From assembly GCF_000090795.2 (NCBI RefSeq), contig NW_003546328.1, positions 180,306-244,305 on the forward strand: a DNA stretch of 64,000 nucleotides, given 5' to 3'. Below are positions 45,760-57,200 of this stretch, one piece after another; position 1 is the first letter of the stretch; every line of letters starts with the position of its first letter. The notes below the pieces were generated by a model. It had not been told where the DNA came from and searched no databases. It saw nothing but the letters and a program-made list of their open reading frames with translations. The translations under genes were made by a program, and so were the position numbers. The stretch is from Amphimedon queenslandica. Taxonomy: Eukaryota; Porifera; Demospongiae; Haplosclerida; Niphatidae.

Positions 45760-46962
45760 TCATATTGCTTCATAGCCTTTTCTTTTGCGGCAAGGAGAAA
45801 TAACAAATAAACAGCCATCCTATAGTGAGAGAAGTTATAATTAGCACCCAATATTTATATTTATTTATTACTTTAACAAGAAATGGTAGTTCCGACCAGA
45901 AAAGGTAGTTTGGAATAAGTTCTTTCCCTGTTGCTCCTTTGTGATATTTCATTACTAAAGCACCAGCTATGAAATAGATCAACAAAGCAGCAAAAAACCT
46001 AGTGAAAGTATGGGAGTGATAACACAAACTATTCTGTGACACAATTACAAGATCATGAGGACCAGTCCAGCAGGGCCAATAACACTCTTCTTCTTGTGGC
46101 CATTAGATGGTTCATTAACACAATTCATTTGTCCAACACATTTCCCAGTCACTTGAAATTGCTATAAAGTATACAAATAATGAGAGAGAGAGGTAGACAT
46201 TCTTACATATGCACCATCTTCTTGTGATGTATAGACAACCTTTGTTTCTTCATCATCATTCTGCACAAATGTGAACGCTGAACTTCTATTGGCGAAACGA
46301 TGATATAGGTTTAATAAAAAGTAGAATTTACGTGCAAAAAGTCCCAACTCCACAGCTGTATTCAACAGTGAATGTAAGGGGATCTTTTTTAGTGACTGCC
46401 CACATTGAAGAGTGAGTACTCCCACAATTACCTTGATTATCCAAACAAACCTACATGCATAATTAAATTAATGTCGATTAGTACCATTATTACTCTTGAA
46501 TAAAAGCCTCTTTCAATTAAAAACCCTGGGTATACATATGCTGCATAGTACAAATTAAAGACAGTAAAATAGAAGACCGTCCCCTGTTTGAGACTTGAAA
46601 GTACATGTATACATGCGGTGCTAATGTGGCAACATGCATTGATAACAACGTAGAAATGATAAACTCACAGTGATTTCATCAAGTGCACCACAGTCAAGTC
46701 CACTACACGGACTATATGTGAAATATTGACCCACACTGTTATCATCTACTGCAATCTTGTACCTGATTTGAATAAACTAAATAGTTAGTGTAAGGCTATG
46801 AATACACACTCACGGGTAGGATAAAAGGCTAGATATGTCCAGTGTTGTTCCATCATCACAGGTCGCTCTACAGCCATTATCTTGGTCCGGGGTACAATCT
46901 ACACTATCAGCAGAGACTCCAGCAACAGAGACACACACAATAAGAAGGACAATGGGAGACAT
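45760..46962 (-). CDS. M6P-receptor-like membrane protein, copy C
   Basis: Start MSPIVLLIVCVSVAG (46962), CTPDQDNGCRATCDDG..LDISSLLSYP, lumenal Cys-rich domain, transmembrane helix and GKELIPNYLFWSELPFLV, last exon DGCLFVISPCRKRKGYEAI. The 3' half is almost identical to copy D, pointing to recent duplication or gene conversion. Paired CACGTG boxes are at 47058-47073. Confidence 0.84.
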
Positions 46963-47057
46963 TTTTGGACAAGGTATGTGATTATCCTGCCTGTGAGTGT
47001 GATCTAATTTACAATACCACGCCCTTCCCATGGCAATATAATGCAATAATACACATC

Positions 47058-47073
47058 CACGTGAATACACGTG
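47058..47073. promoter_or_regulatory. paired CACGTG boxes upstream of copy C
   Basis: CACGTG at 47058-47063 and 47068-47073, 10-bp spacing, about 100 bp upstream of the copy C ATG. Confidence 0.6.
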
Positions 47074-47099
47074 TGCTCCAACATATCATTGCAATAACA

Positions 47100-47232
47100 A
47101 TTATTGTTCCACTGTAGTTGGCTGTCTTTACAGCTATTGTCACTATAAACAATAGAATCAGCAGAAACTGCAGTGAGTAGCTCTAGGAGTAAGAGAACAC
47201 TGGCAGATATAGTTTTACTAGTATTGTATGGC
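47100..47232 (-). pseudogene. second exon 1 relic of an M6P-receptor-like gene
   Basis: Matches copy E exon 1 and the relic at 45440-45573, again without downstream exons. Its position between copies C and B parallels the first relic between D and C, so relic and gene were duplicated as one block. Confidence 0.75.
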
Positions 47233-47443
47233 TGAAAACTGATGATAGTATAAATATATCACATGATCATAATTTAGTATACAGTAAAGAGTAACATAGA
47301 CAATGCTACTCTCTGCTGTATAGAATAATTAGAGTATCAGAGTAGTGTCTACAATAAATAATAGCAACAAAAATATTTTATATAAAAATATAAATAATAA
47401 TGATAGTAATAATGATACTGATGATGTATGTGTTACAATTGTT

Positions 47444-48491
47444 TCATAGTGCTTCATAGCCTTTTCTTTTGCGGCAAGGAGAAATAACAAATAAACAGCC
47501 ATCCTATATAGTGAGAGAAGTTAAAATTAGCACCCAGTGATCATTATATTTATTTATTACTTTAACAAGAAATGGTAGTTCTGACCAGAAAAGGTAGTTT
47601 GGAATAAGTTCCTTCCCTGTTGCTTGTTTGTGATATTTCATTACTAAAGCACCAGCTATGAAATAGATCAACAAAGCAGCAAAAAACCTAGTGAAAGCAT
47701 AAGAGTGATAACACAAACTATTCTGTGACATAATTACAAGATCATAAGGACCAGTCCAGCAGGGCCAATAACACTCTTCTTCTTGTGGCCATCAGATGGT
47801 TCATTAACACAATTTATTTGTCCAACACATTTCCCAGTCACTTGAAATTGCTATATAAGGTATACAAATAATGAGAGAGAGAGAGAGGGAGACATTCTTA
47901 CATATGCACCATCTTCTTGTGACTTATAGACAACCTTTGTTTCTTCATCATCAGTTTGAGTAAACGTGAAGAATGAGCTCCTATCCATGGAACCAATATT
48001 AAATTTAGTCAAAATGAGGACTTACGTGCAATCTTGTCCTAATTGACATGCATAGAGAATACTAAAAGTCAGGGGATTAGTTTTAGTGATTACCCACGAT
48101 GAGGCAAATGTCCCACAACTGTCCTTATGTGAATCGTCTCGATTCAGACAGATCTATAAATAATAAATATAATACGATGTTGAGGCAAACTATCAAAATT
48201 CACAAGGCTGCCATCAATTGAGCCACAATCAAATCCATTACACGGACTATATGTGAAATATTCCCCCACATTGTTATCATCCACTGTAATCTTGTACCTG
48301 ATTTGAATAACAAGACAGTTAGTCTAAGGCTATGAATATATACATACTCACGGGTAGGATAAAAGGTTAGATATGTCCAGTACTGTTCCATCACAGGTAA
48401 CTCTACAGCCATCATCTTGGTCCTTGTCACAAATTGCAGAGACTCCAACGACAGAAGCACAGACAAAGACGAGGGGGAGGACAATGGACAT
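47444..48491 (-). CDS. M6P-receptor-like membrane protein, copy B
   Basis: Start MSIVLPLVFVCASVVG (48491), CDKDQDDGCRVTCDG..LDISNLLSYP, lumenal domain, transmembrane helix, GKELIPNYLFWSELPFLV, DGCLFVISPCRKRKGYEAL. The 5' half is more diverged from copies C and D than the 3' half. Paired CACGTG boxes at 48547-48562. Confidence 0.84.
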
Positions 48492-48546
48492 TTTCCCTGA
48501 TCTAAGCAATAAAACAATCCTAAGACCACGCCCTTAGATTGCAACA

Positions 48547-48562
48547 CACGTGAATACACGTG
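48547..48562. promoter_or_regulatory. paired CACGTG boxes upstream of copy B
   Basis: CACGTG at 48547-48552 and 48557-48562, 10-bp spacing, 56-71 bp upstream of the ATG. Confidence 0.6.
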
Positions 48563-48726
48563 TGCTCCAACAGTTTGATGAATAAATCTACTAAAAATTC
48601 CTACAATACAATACAATACATTCACTGGAAAGGATTAATCAATATGATACAGAGAGAATTAATTGTGACAAATGTGTTCTTGATTGTGATAACAGTGTAT
48701 TTTCATCCATTGTTGAAAGTCCAATA

Positions 48727-49913
48727 TCACAAAGCAACATTGACAATTTTGACATCAGGTAGTTCATTATAGTCAGTCTTCTCCCAACAGCAACAAGGTC
48801 CTGTTGCATACAAACAACCTTCCTATATATATATATATAAACCAAGGGAGCATGAATGCTGCAGTATTACTGTTAGGAGTTCAGTTGCATGCACATGATT
48901 GCAATAATAAAGTTGTTCACAGCTTGTCCCATGTACAATTAAACAGGAGCAGGTGGTCTACTTAATGCATACCTTGACAAGTTGTGGGAATTGTCTCCAA
49001 AAGGAGATGTGTGGTATTAGTTCAATCCTCCTTGCTCCTCTGCAATACATCACAATTGACCCAATGCCCAAGTACAACACAACCACAATGAGAAACCTAC
49101 ATGTACATACAATGTTAAAGCTTATTTCAAAGATAACTCACAATGTGATTATGATAAATCCTATCATTCCAGCATAATTGGATGAGCTAGTGCAAGACCC
49201 TGGACGTATGCAAGGGCCAGTCACTTTAAAGTTCTATCAAGCAATTAACAGTGAGACGGCAATTATTGTTAGGCAATGTTAGCTTCAGAATCACTTACAT
49301 AATGATTGTCTGGGTATTCATCAAGGTAGCTTGAGTTAAGGCTATTCAAGGACAAATTTTCCTCAAACTTGATAGTTGACATCCTATGATGGGAGTGCAT
49401 GCGTCTGTAATTAACCAATTGACACTCTACCTTCTACCATCGCCACCCGTGAATGTGACAGTAAACCGATATGGAAAGAGTGTTTCAAAACGCCAACTTG
49501 TTTCGTTGAGTAACCCACAGCTTATAAAATCATTTGAAATCTCTTGACAAATCTAGCACCATGTACATGAAGATCATGTGTTGACAGTGAAGATCATTAA
49601 CTGTATACTTACGGCTGCCTCTGCACTCTCCATGCCACAGTGATAGCCTTGACAGGGGGCCAAGAAAAAGAGGCTTTCTTTGCTCTTGTTCCCATCAGCT
49701 AGATCAATTACTTGCAAACTGTGTGTATGCACAAATTAAACTATTTTATAATAGTGCTAATTCTCACGGTAAAGAGTTTCCAAGGATGATTGAAAGATCA
49801 ATCACATTCCCACTGCACGAAGCTTTACAAGAGCCAATCACCTCACAGCTGGTAGTCCCATAGACAGCGCCAGAGATACAGAGAATCAAGAAAGAAGTTA
49901 ATGCGTACATCAT
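48727..49913 (-). CDS. M6P-receptor-like membrane protein, copy A (divergent)
   Basis: Signal peptide MMYALTSFLILCISG from 49913, then SCEVIGSCKASCSG..IDLS, LFFLAPCQGYHC, ICQEISNDFISCGLLNETSW, a transmembrane helix (LIVVVLYLGIGSIVM), RRIELIPHISFWRQFPQLV and EGCLYATGPCCCW. The tail continues past the usual YxxI end: DYNELPDV, then nine more residues to the stop at 48727. The copy is the most diverged of the eight and probably the oldest. It lies head-to-head with RRP7A, with 62 bp between starts and a CCACGTG motif near the RRP7A ATG. Confidence 0.82.
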
Positions 49914-49975
49914 CTCGCTGGAGCAAGAGGGTGTGGCTCAATAAAATTAATTAATTGAAACCCACGTGCTGCAGA

Positions 49976-50842
49976 ATGGACGAACTAAAGATAAAATTCT
50001 CAACCTCTCGAGGCTCTTCTTCCCAGCACACAATATACTGTAAGAGACACTCAGTGAGACAGCCCTCTACAAAGATACCCAACCAAAGGACTCTCTTTAC
50101 AACCGGTTGGCCGCCATATTGCGGTAGGGACTCCATTCAGGAACTCTTCTCGCGTCTTGTAGGTCAAGTGGAAGGAGTGTATCTACAAGAAGGGACTAAG
50201 GCTATTGAAAATGAGCAGCCACAGACAGGAGGCTATATGATTGGGTAGGTGTGGTTTATTTTATTAGCCACTCCTTGTGATTACACCCACACACTACTAC
50301 TTAATTAATGTACATTATTTTTGTAATTCATTACAGCTACATTGTTTTCAAAGAAGATGAGGAAGTGTCTCGTGCTTTGTCACTTTGTTCCACTGGGTCT
50401 CCTCCTCTCTCGTGCTGTGTCGGTGATACAGGATTAAAGAAATGGACAAGGGAATATCAGGAACGATATCCTGTTGAGAGTCTCTTAGAGAAGGCAGCAG
50501 AGTCTGGAGTTACAGCATACGATGAATGGGTTGAGAGTGAGAAGAAGAGAAAGAAACATCTGAGTGAACCGGATGAAGATGGTTGGGTTACGGTGACAAA
50601 GAAAACTCCTATTGTTGAGAAGTAAGATTCAGGCAGTCACTCCTCTCTTTTTTTAACTGCCTGAATTACTATAAACTTGTAGGCCAAAAAGAAAGAAAAA
50701 GAAGCCACAGTTCTTGATGCTTTATGCCTTCCAGCAAAGAGAAAAGCAGCGTGAACGAATAGCAGAGTTGAGGAAAAAGTTTCAAGAAGACCAGCAGAAA
50801 GTTGCAGCGATGAGAGCTAACAGAAAATTCAAACCATTTTGA
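49976..50842 (+). CDS. RRP7A: ribosomal RNA processing protein 7 homolog A
   Basis: Exons 49976-50244, 50337-50621, 50683-50842; 237 residues (human 280, with a longer N-terminus). RRP7 acts in small-subunit pre-rRNA processing in the nucleolus. Recognised by SVRQPSTKIPNQRTLFTTGWPPYC (RNA-binding-like fold), the W-rich hinge DEDGWVTVT, and the C-terminal RRP7 domain FYAFQQRE-type (LYAFQQREKQRERIAELRKKF) ending RANRKFKPF. The shared divergent promoter with M6PR-like copy A is inferred from the 62-bp gap. Confidence 0.93.
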
Positions 50843-50947
50843 GTCATAATAATAATAATAATATCTATTCATTTTTTATTATAAAGTATTAATTATTATT
50901 GTTATCACAGACAAAATTATTAGCAATGCACAACCAGTTTACAACTG

Positions 50948-52566
50948 TTAGACCAGTGAACAGCCACACAATGATGGCGGCTCACTCCCCGATGAAGGAT
51001 TCGATGATACATTTACAGTTGATGTATTTTCGGTGTAGAGGTCAGGGTTCTGTAGAATCTTTTGCACAAGCTCTTCAAAGGCTTCTTGCACTCCGTCTCT
51101 TGTTTTGGCACTGGATTCTATAAATAGCATAGAGTTTCTTCGGGCAAACTGGAGTCCATCTGCTCTTGATATTTTTCTTTCAGTCTATTAATGTGTATAA
51201 ATATGGAATTATTGATAGAGTCTAAATACACACTAATATACATTACAATTTTATTCCAAAATTGACTCCAAATCACTAGATTTTACATAAAGCATGCAAG
51301 GTAAGCTGAACAGCACTCTTCATTAACTGACAAGCACCACAATAGTGCATGTATATGGCTTTTGGAGTAACTTTAAAATTCCTAAAAAATCTAATTTTCA
51401 TTGGAATCAACTCAAATTTTCAACATAGCATAAGAACATGTATATGTATCAAAAAATTACAAAAATGGAGAATTGTGTCTGAGTCATTTTTACCAAAATT
51501 TAGCCAAAGTCCCTGCATACTGTAGTACAGGGACTTTGGCCTGATTTTTGAGTAATTCTAAAAATTCGTAAAAATCCAATTTTGATCAGAATCAGCTCAA
51601 ACTTGCTACATAACATGAGTACATGTACATGTATCAGGAAAAATTATTAAAATGGAGAATTCTCTCCAAGTCATTTTTGCCAAAATTTGGCCAAGTACAG
51701 GGACTTTGGCTTGATTTTTGAGTAATTCTAAAAATTAGGAAAAAGTCGGAATCAGCTCAAACCATCTACACAACATAAGAAGGATATGTATCAGAAAAAA
51801 TATATAAAAATTCTCTCGTAGTCATTTTTGCCAAAATTTGGCCAAAGGCTCTGTACAGGGGGACGTTGGCCCAACTTTTGAAAATTTAAAATTTGAAATA
51901 CACAAAAGGATATTAAAAACAATTTTTTGGCAAAGACAACATAAATTTACTTTATCAATTTTATTTCCAACAAGCATCTTCACCAAATCCTTTTTCGTAG
52001 CGTAAGTGTCCAATTCATTGAGCCACACCTCCAATCCTTCAAATGTGTCTGGCAAACACACATCATACACTAATCAAAACACAAAACAAGACAATAGGAA
52101 ATTGAACCCAATCAATACAAATCAGCCAATAAAACTTATGATTACTAGAAATTTAGAATACAAGTACATATAATTAAGAGGACATGACAAACATGCATTT
52201 ACATGTATGTACCACATACCCAGAATGACTCCCTGGGCCCCTCTATAATAAGCAGGGGTTAAAGTTCTAAACCTCTCCTGACCGGCCGTGTCCCATATTG
52301 CTAGTTTGACTCTCTTTCCTGCTAATTGCACAGTCTTTACTTTAAAATCAACACCTATAGAGAAGTGACACTTTGTGCCAGTCAGAAAGAAAATGGGACC
52401 AACCAATAGTTGAGGCTTGATCAGGGTCAAAGGTGTTATTGACGAACCGGAGGAGTAAACTGGGAATAAAAGTAACCTCTATACTCCCCACTCTCCCTAG
52501 CCCTTACCTTGATTTTCCGACTCCACTGTCTCCTATTATCAGAATTTTTAAGCTGACATCCTCCAT
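50948..52566 (-). CDS. RAB18: Rab18 GTPase
   Basis: Exons 52566-52508, 52459-52404, 52354-52220, 52069-51951, 51184-50948; 201 residues (human 206). Motifs are in order: [91 protein letters not shown], and a C-terminal CSLV prenylation box. Rab18 acts at ER membranes and lipid droplets. Intron 4 (51185-51950) is filled with dispersed repeat units. The start is 267 bp from the RPL27 start on the opposite strand. Confidence 0.95.
51330..51880. repeat. dispersed AT-rich repeat, three units, RAB18 intron 4
   Basis: Three successive copies of the block CAAA.TTTCTACATAACATGAG / ATGTATCAGAAAAA / AATGGAGAATTCTC / GGACTTTGGCCTGATTTTTGAG. Confidence 0.75.
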
Positions 52567-52833
52567 CACTCTCAAATTTCCCCTTAATGGGCGTGGGGAC
52601 ACGCCCATTTCAGTTTAGGATTCTAATTAATGCTCTTCATAACTAGTGCCTCTCCTCTTTCAACGTGGTGCCTCCATCTCTCTTCTAACTTAGGTAAAAG
52701 ATGTTTTATCTTTTATAATCCTCATAAGTACTTATGTATTGTACCTTTTAAGTCTTTCACAGGCTTAGCAATTAAGTATATTTTGTAAATTTGTAGGTAT
52801 ATCAAACCTATTCCTTTGTGAAGTGTAGCAAAG
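52567..52833. promoter_or_regulatory. RAB18-RPL27 divergent promoter and RPL27 5'UTR
   Basis: A pyrimidine-rich CCTCTCCTCTTTC near 52650 resembles the 5'-TOP start of ribosomal protein mRNAs. A plausible 5'UTR intron runs from about 52690 (AG|GTAAAAG) to 52797 (TTTGTAG), just upstream of the ATG-bearing exon. Confidence 0.5.
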
Positions 52834-53442
52834 ATGGGGAAGATCATGAAACCCGGTAAAGTTGTCATAGTCCTTGGGGGAAGATATGCAGGCAGAAAGG
52901 GAATCATCATCAAGAACTATGATGACGGGAGCAATGAGCGTCACTATGGACATGCGCTTGTCGTTGGCATTGACAAGTATCCACTAAAAGTGACCAAGAA
53001 CATGGGAAAGAAGCGAGTTAAGAAGCGTACCAGAATCAAGAGCTTTGTGAAAGTGCTCAACTACAACCACATCATGCCAACCAGGTACATTAGTAGTATT
53101 TATAATACACATAATGTGTACATATTGTCATGCTTTTAAGAAGTGGGTGTATGTTGAAGGTTGTGTGAATTGGGACATAATTATAGTGTGCATCCAGATT
53201 CTTGCTGTATTATATTGGAATTATTCTCCATTAGATATACAGTGGACATCCCTTTTGACAAGCAAGTTGTGAACAAAGAAGGTCTGAGGGATCTTAAGGG
53301 AAGGAGAAGGGCTCGTTTTATGATTAAGAAGAAATTAGAGGAAAGGTAATATTTGGATTGGTTTTGTGACAGCTACTGATGTTTCCTTTTTAGACACAAA
53401 ACTGGCAAAAATCGATGGTTCTTCCAGAAATTACGTTTTTGA
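52834..53442 (+). CDS. RPL27: 60S ribosomal protein L27 (eL27)
   Basis: Coding exons 52834-53084, 53235-53345, 53394-53442; 136 residues, exactly the usual animal length. It reads [60 protein letters not shown] and ends [10 protein letters not shown], all typical of eL27, a large-subunit protein. Downstream, 53443-53898 is AT-rich with no gene. Confidence 0.97.
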
Positions 53443-53898
53443 ATGGGACTATTGTTATGATAATTCTCTATTATTATAATATTTTGTTGTTTAAGTGATG
53501 CACGTCTTTTCAGCAATTTGCAACAGCAATTCTTAAGCAATGAATGCATCTATAGCACAATACTCTTGCCACAATCAAATAATTTTCAGTGTTCATTGTT
53601 CAAAGACCAAAAGGGCAATTATGCCCTCCAAAAATTTTAATCGTCAATTTTTCTGAAAATTTGATTCTGAAGTTAGGCAATGTTTTGTTAAGAGTGAACT
53701 TTTTTGATAAAGCTATCGTGGCCGTGGGTTCATTTAAGCTCCTCCCTTAGTCTTCCCTTAGTTTATTAACAGGCTTGGTTTCCAACAGCAATTATTCTAA
53801 AGCTAAAGCAATAAATGCAAGCCTATTTGAAGACATTATGTGTAGATCTATGCATCCTGCAGGGATGTGTGGTTACCATTATCATAGATATACGACTG

Positions 53899-54080
53899 TT
53901 AAGGCCTCCATACACTAGGCAACATGTTGCTGGCAACTTTGTGGTTACTTTGTAAGCAACATGTTGCCAGAAATAGAAGGCTGTTCTATTTCTGGCAACA
54001 TGTTGCTTACAAGATCAAAGTAACCACAAATGTTGCCAGCAAGTTGGCAGCAACATGTTGCCTAGTGTATGCCTGGCTTA
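53899..54080. mobile_element. foldback/MITE, CATACACTAGGCAACATGTTGC ends
   Basis: The ends CATACACTAGGCAACATG and CATGTTGCCTAGTGTATG are inverted; inner arms TGGTTACTTTG / CAAAGTAACCA and GCAACATGTTGCCAGAAATAGAA / TTCTATTTCTGGCAACATG also pair, so almost the entire 182 bp folds. There is no coding capacity. It lies just upstream of the ankyrin-kinase gene. Confidence 0.85.
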
Positions 54081-54263
54081 AGTGGCTTTATAATCCTTTG
54101 TTCAATGTTCATTCCAACAGCTGTGGGGCGTGGCTAAAGTTTTTGTTATTGGTAACGCCCACCATCAGCCAAATTGAATCTGCTGTGTTGTATAACGACA
54201 CTATCTCATCTTTTCAAGCCATTTTTAAATCCAGGAAGGGATAGTGAGCGGCGCAGTCTAATC

Positions 54264-57200
54264 ATGGGCTCTGACGGGATCGTTCCCTCTAACATGGATG
54301 AGCTCTTGGAGGGTGGCGGGGCGCTGGGTAGGCTTTTGAGGGAAGATGGAGGAAGCATGGTGGACGCCATCGTGAAACTGGTTCATCAAACCGGAGGAGC
54401 AGTCCTCGAGCCACGGCCAGACGGAGCCTCTCTCCTTCACCGCTTTGCTCTCTTGGGGCTCTACGACGGGGTGAAGGCTCTTTGGGAGAGAGGGGCCAAG
54501 CCGTCCATTCTTTTATCGGATGATTCTACTCTCCTCCATTCTGCTGTGCGAGCCGGGGACCCATCTCAGGACCAACAAAGAGCCAACATACTCGCGCTCT
54601 TCCTCAACGGGTCTAGCCGCGGGGTTTCCTTCTCTGTTGACAAGAGGAACTCCAAAGGTTGGACTGCACTCAAACTCGCTGCCAGGAAAGGTCTAGAGCG
54701 CTCGGTGGAGACCTTGCTGGAGCATGGAGCTGATCCAAACGTGCCAGACAATGAGAGCTACCTTCCTCTCCACAACTCTGTCTCTCATCATGCCATACTC
54801 AAGCTGCTCGTCTCTTCGCGTCATCCTCAGAACATCAACGCTCAAACGGAGAAAGGAGAGACCCCACTTTATCTTTCAGTCGAGAGCGGAAACGTTGAAT
54901 CAGCTGTTACACTCCTAGAGCACCAGGCTGACCCTAACATCACTAACAGAGAAGGTATTTGATCATAAATTATAAAGGAATCACCTCATAATCTTACAGT
55001 ATCTGCAAAAGTGTATCTAAAAGCATTAATTGCAGTGTTATTCCTCCAGTGTGCTTTGCTTTGTGTACGCTTTTGTTTTGATGCAAATTGCTGCATATTC
55101 AGCAAATTTTGCCGTTAGTTTTGTCTATCGATGCAATTACGTGTCATTGTACTTTCCAAAAGGGGACATAGAAGGGAGTGTAATGTTTACCTGTTTTAAA
55201 CAATTTGCATGTCATGCAGCTATACAAGATAAAGTCGTATTGTGGCCGCAATATCATGTTGTCCTATCAAGTTTCCTAATAGCTTACTCGCATCCTACAA
55301 ACTATGCATAGAATGCAAAATCACAAAGTAGTCCCTAATTTTAATCACTTCCAAGAAATACTACAGTTTTGTTAGCAGCATACAGCCTACAGGCACACAT
55401 GCTCAGTGCATAGGGTACACAGCTGAGGTACATAGTGCACACTTGCAGTTCAAGTGCTAACTGGATTTGTGTTCTTGTATTGCTACGTGTTATGACTTGT
55501 TTGGGTTTGTTATGTAGTTGCCTAATTGATACAAAGGTAAGGGATGTCACGTAGATTTGGCCAGTTATGTAAATAAGGCCCAAAATTTAATAATACTGTT
55601 GAGTGTTGTTATATCATGTCAGTTTTACATTACATCATGACAGCCATTATTAGATTATCAATGATTCGCATTCTAAGTTTGGCAATCAGTTCATATTATC
55701 AACAATTCTTTTTCTCCTGCTCTCCAGGCATCAGTCCTTTATTTCTTGCTGCTAGAGGAGGCAACGTTGACCTTGTCCGTGTCCTATTAAAGAACAATGC
55801 TCACGTTAATGTGACCGGTGCCTCTCAGAACATTGCTCCCCTGCACTGGGCAGCACACAAAGAGTTCACTGAGATTGCTCTCCTACTCATTGAGTATGGA
55901 GCTGATGTACAATTGAAGGATAAAGAAGGACGGACTCCCATTGGGCTTGCAGCCCCTGAACTAGCTTCAAGAATGTTAGGTAAGAGAGAGAAGGGATGTG
56001 ATGACACAAGGAGTATGACGTACATGTACATGTAAAGCTTTAGTGTAAGGATATATGATCATAGAAATGAAAGTACACTCATGATTGACCTCTGTGTCAC
56101 CTCCCTGTCACTGAAAGTACATTCATGATTGACCTTATCAATGTAAATAATTATTCATGATTGACCTTCTAAAGTAAATAATTATTCATGATTGACCTTC
56201 TAAAGTAAATTTATATTGACCTTAGTACTGTTTTGAATCTTGATTGACCTTACATGAAAGTACACTCATGATATTGTCCTCTCCCTCTCTCTCATCATAG
56301 AACTGGCGAGAAGACGTAATCCACACCTATCAGTTAGCCCGTTGAGCAGTCAGCCAGTCATCAGTGCTCAGGATAAAGCCTTCAATGCTTGTGGTAGTGG
56401 CAATGTCCAGGCACTGCAGGCTCTATTACAAGCTGGACTTAATGTCAACCTCACTAAAGATGGGACCTCAACTACGCTCCTTCATCTAGGGGCCTACTGT
56501 GGACAAGTAAACTTTGTTATTTTAATTTAATTTGCATGTTGAAATGTCCTCTCATTACCCCTTCCTTTTTTGTACAGGCTGGTATTGTTGCTATGCTGCT
56601 CAACAACGGAGCAAACTGGCAGTTGGTCGACAAAGATGGAGACACTGTCCTTCATTATGCCTGCATGAACAAATCCCCCGAAGGACAGGGAAACCATGTC
56701 TCGACTCTCTCTTACCTTCTCTCCACTCCTTGTGGTACTTTGATCAATGCTCAGAACAGCAGAGGCGATACACCACTCCTGGTCACCATCAGGTAACTAA
56801 AGTGCCTGTCTACAAGTTGTTAATATGAGTTTGGCATAGCAGCAAAGTGTTGTCCTTTGTTTATTTTATGAAGTTGGTGAATTTAATTTTTTCCATTGGC
56901 AATGTCGATTTATTATGGATGTATATTATTTCCTTGTTCTCTAATTTGATTTTTTACCTAATTATTTACTACAAACTATTATACACGTAGCTGCATCACT
57001 CACTCATACAGTCCAACAAAACTTATTCGTGCTTTGAGATTCTTACACCCACTAATCTCACTGTGCATTGTAATAATGCTCATGCTATCTATCAGTAAAT
57101 GTGTAATTAGTAAATGGGCCTCTTTGCTTAAGTGAAAGTAATTTCTTCTACTGTTGGGCAGCATTGCCAAACATTCCTTATCACTTTTAATACACACTAG

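Noticed and set aside
55030-55311. 93-codon ORF in ankyrin-kinase intron 1
   Set aside because: Inside an intron supported by phase and ankyrin continuity; hydrophobic low-information sequence.
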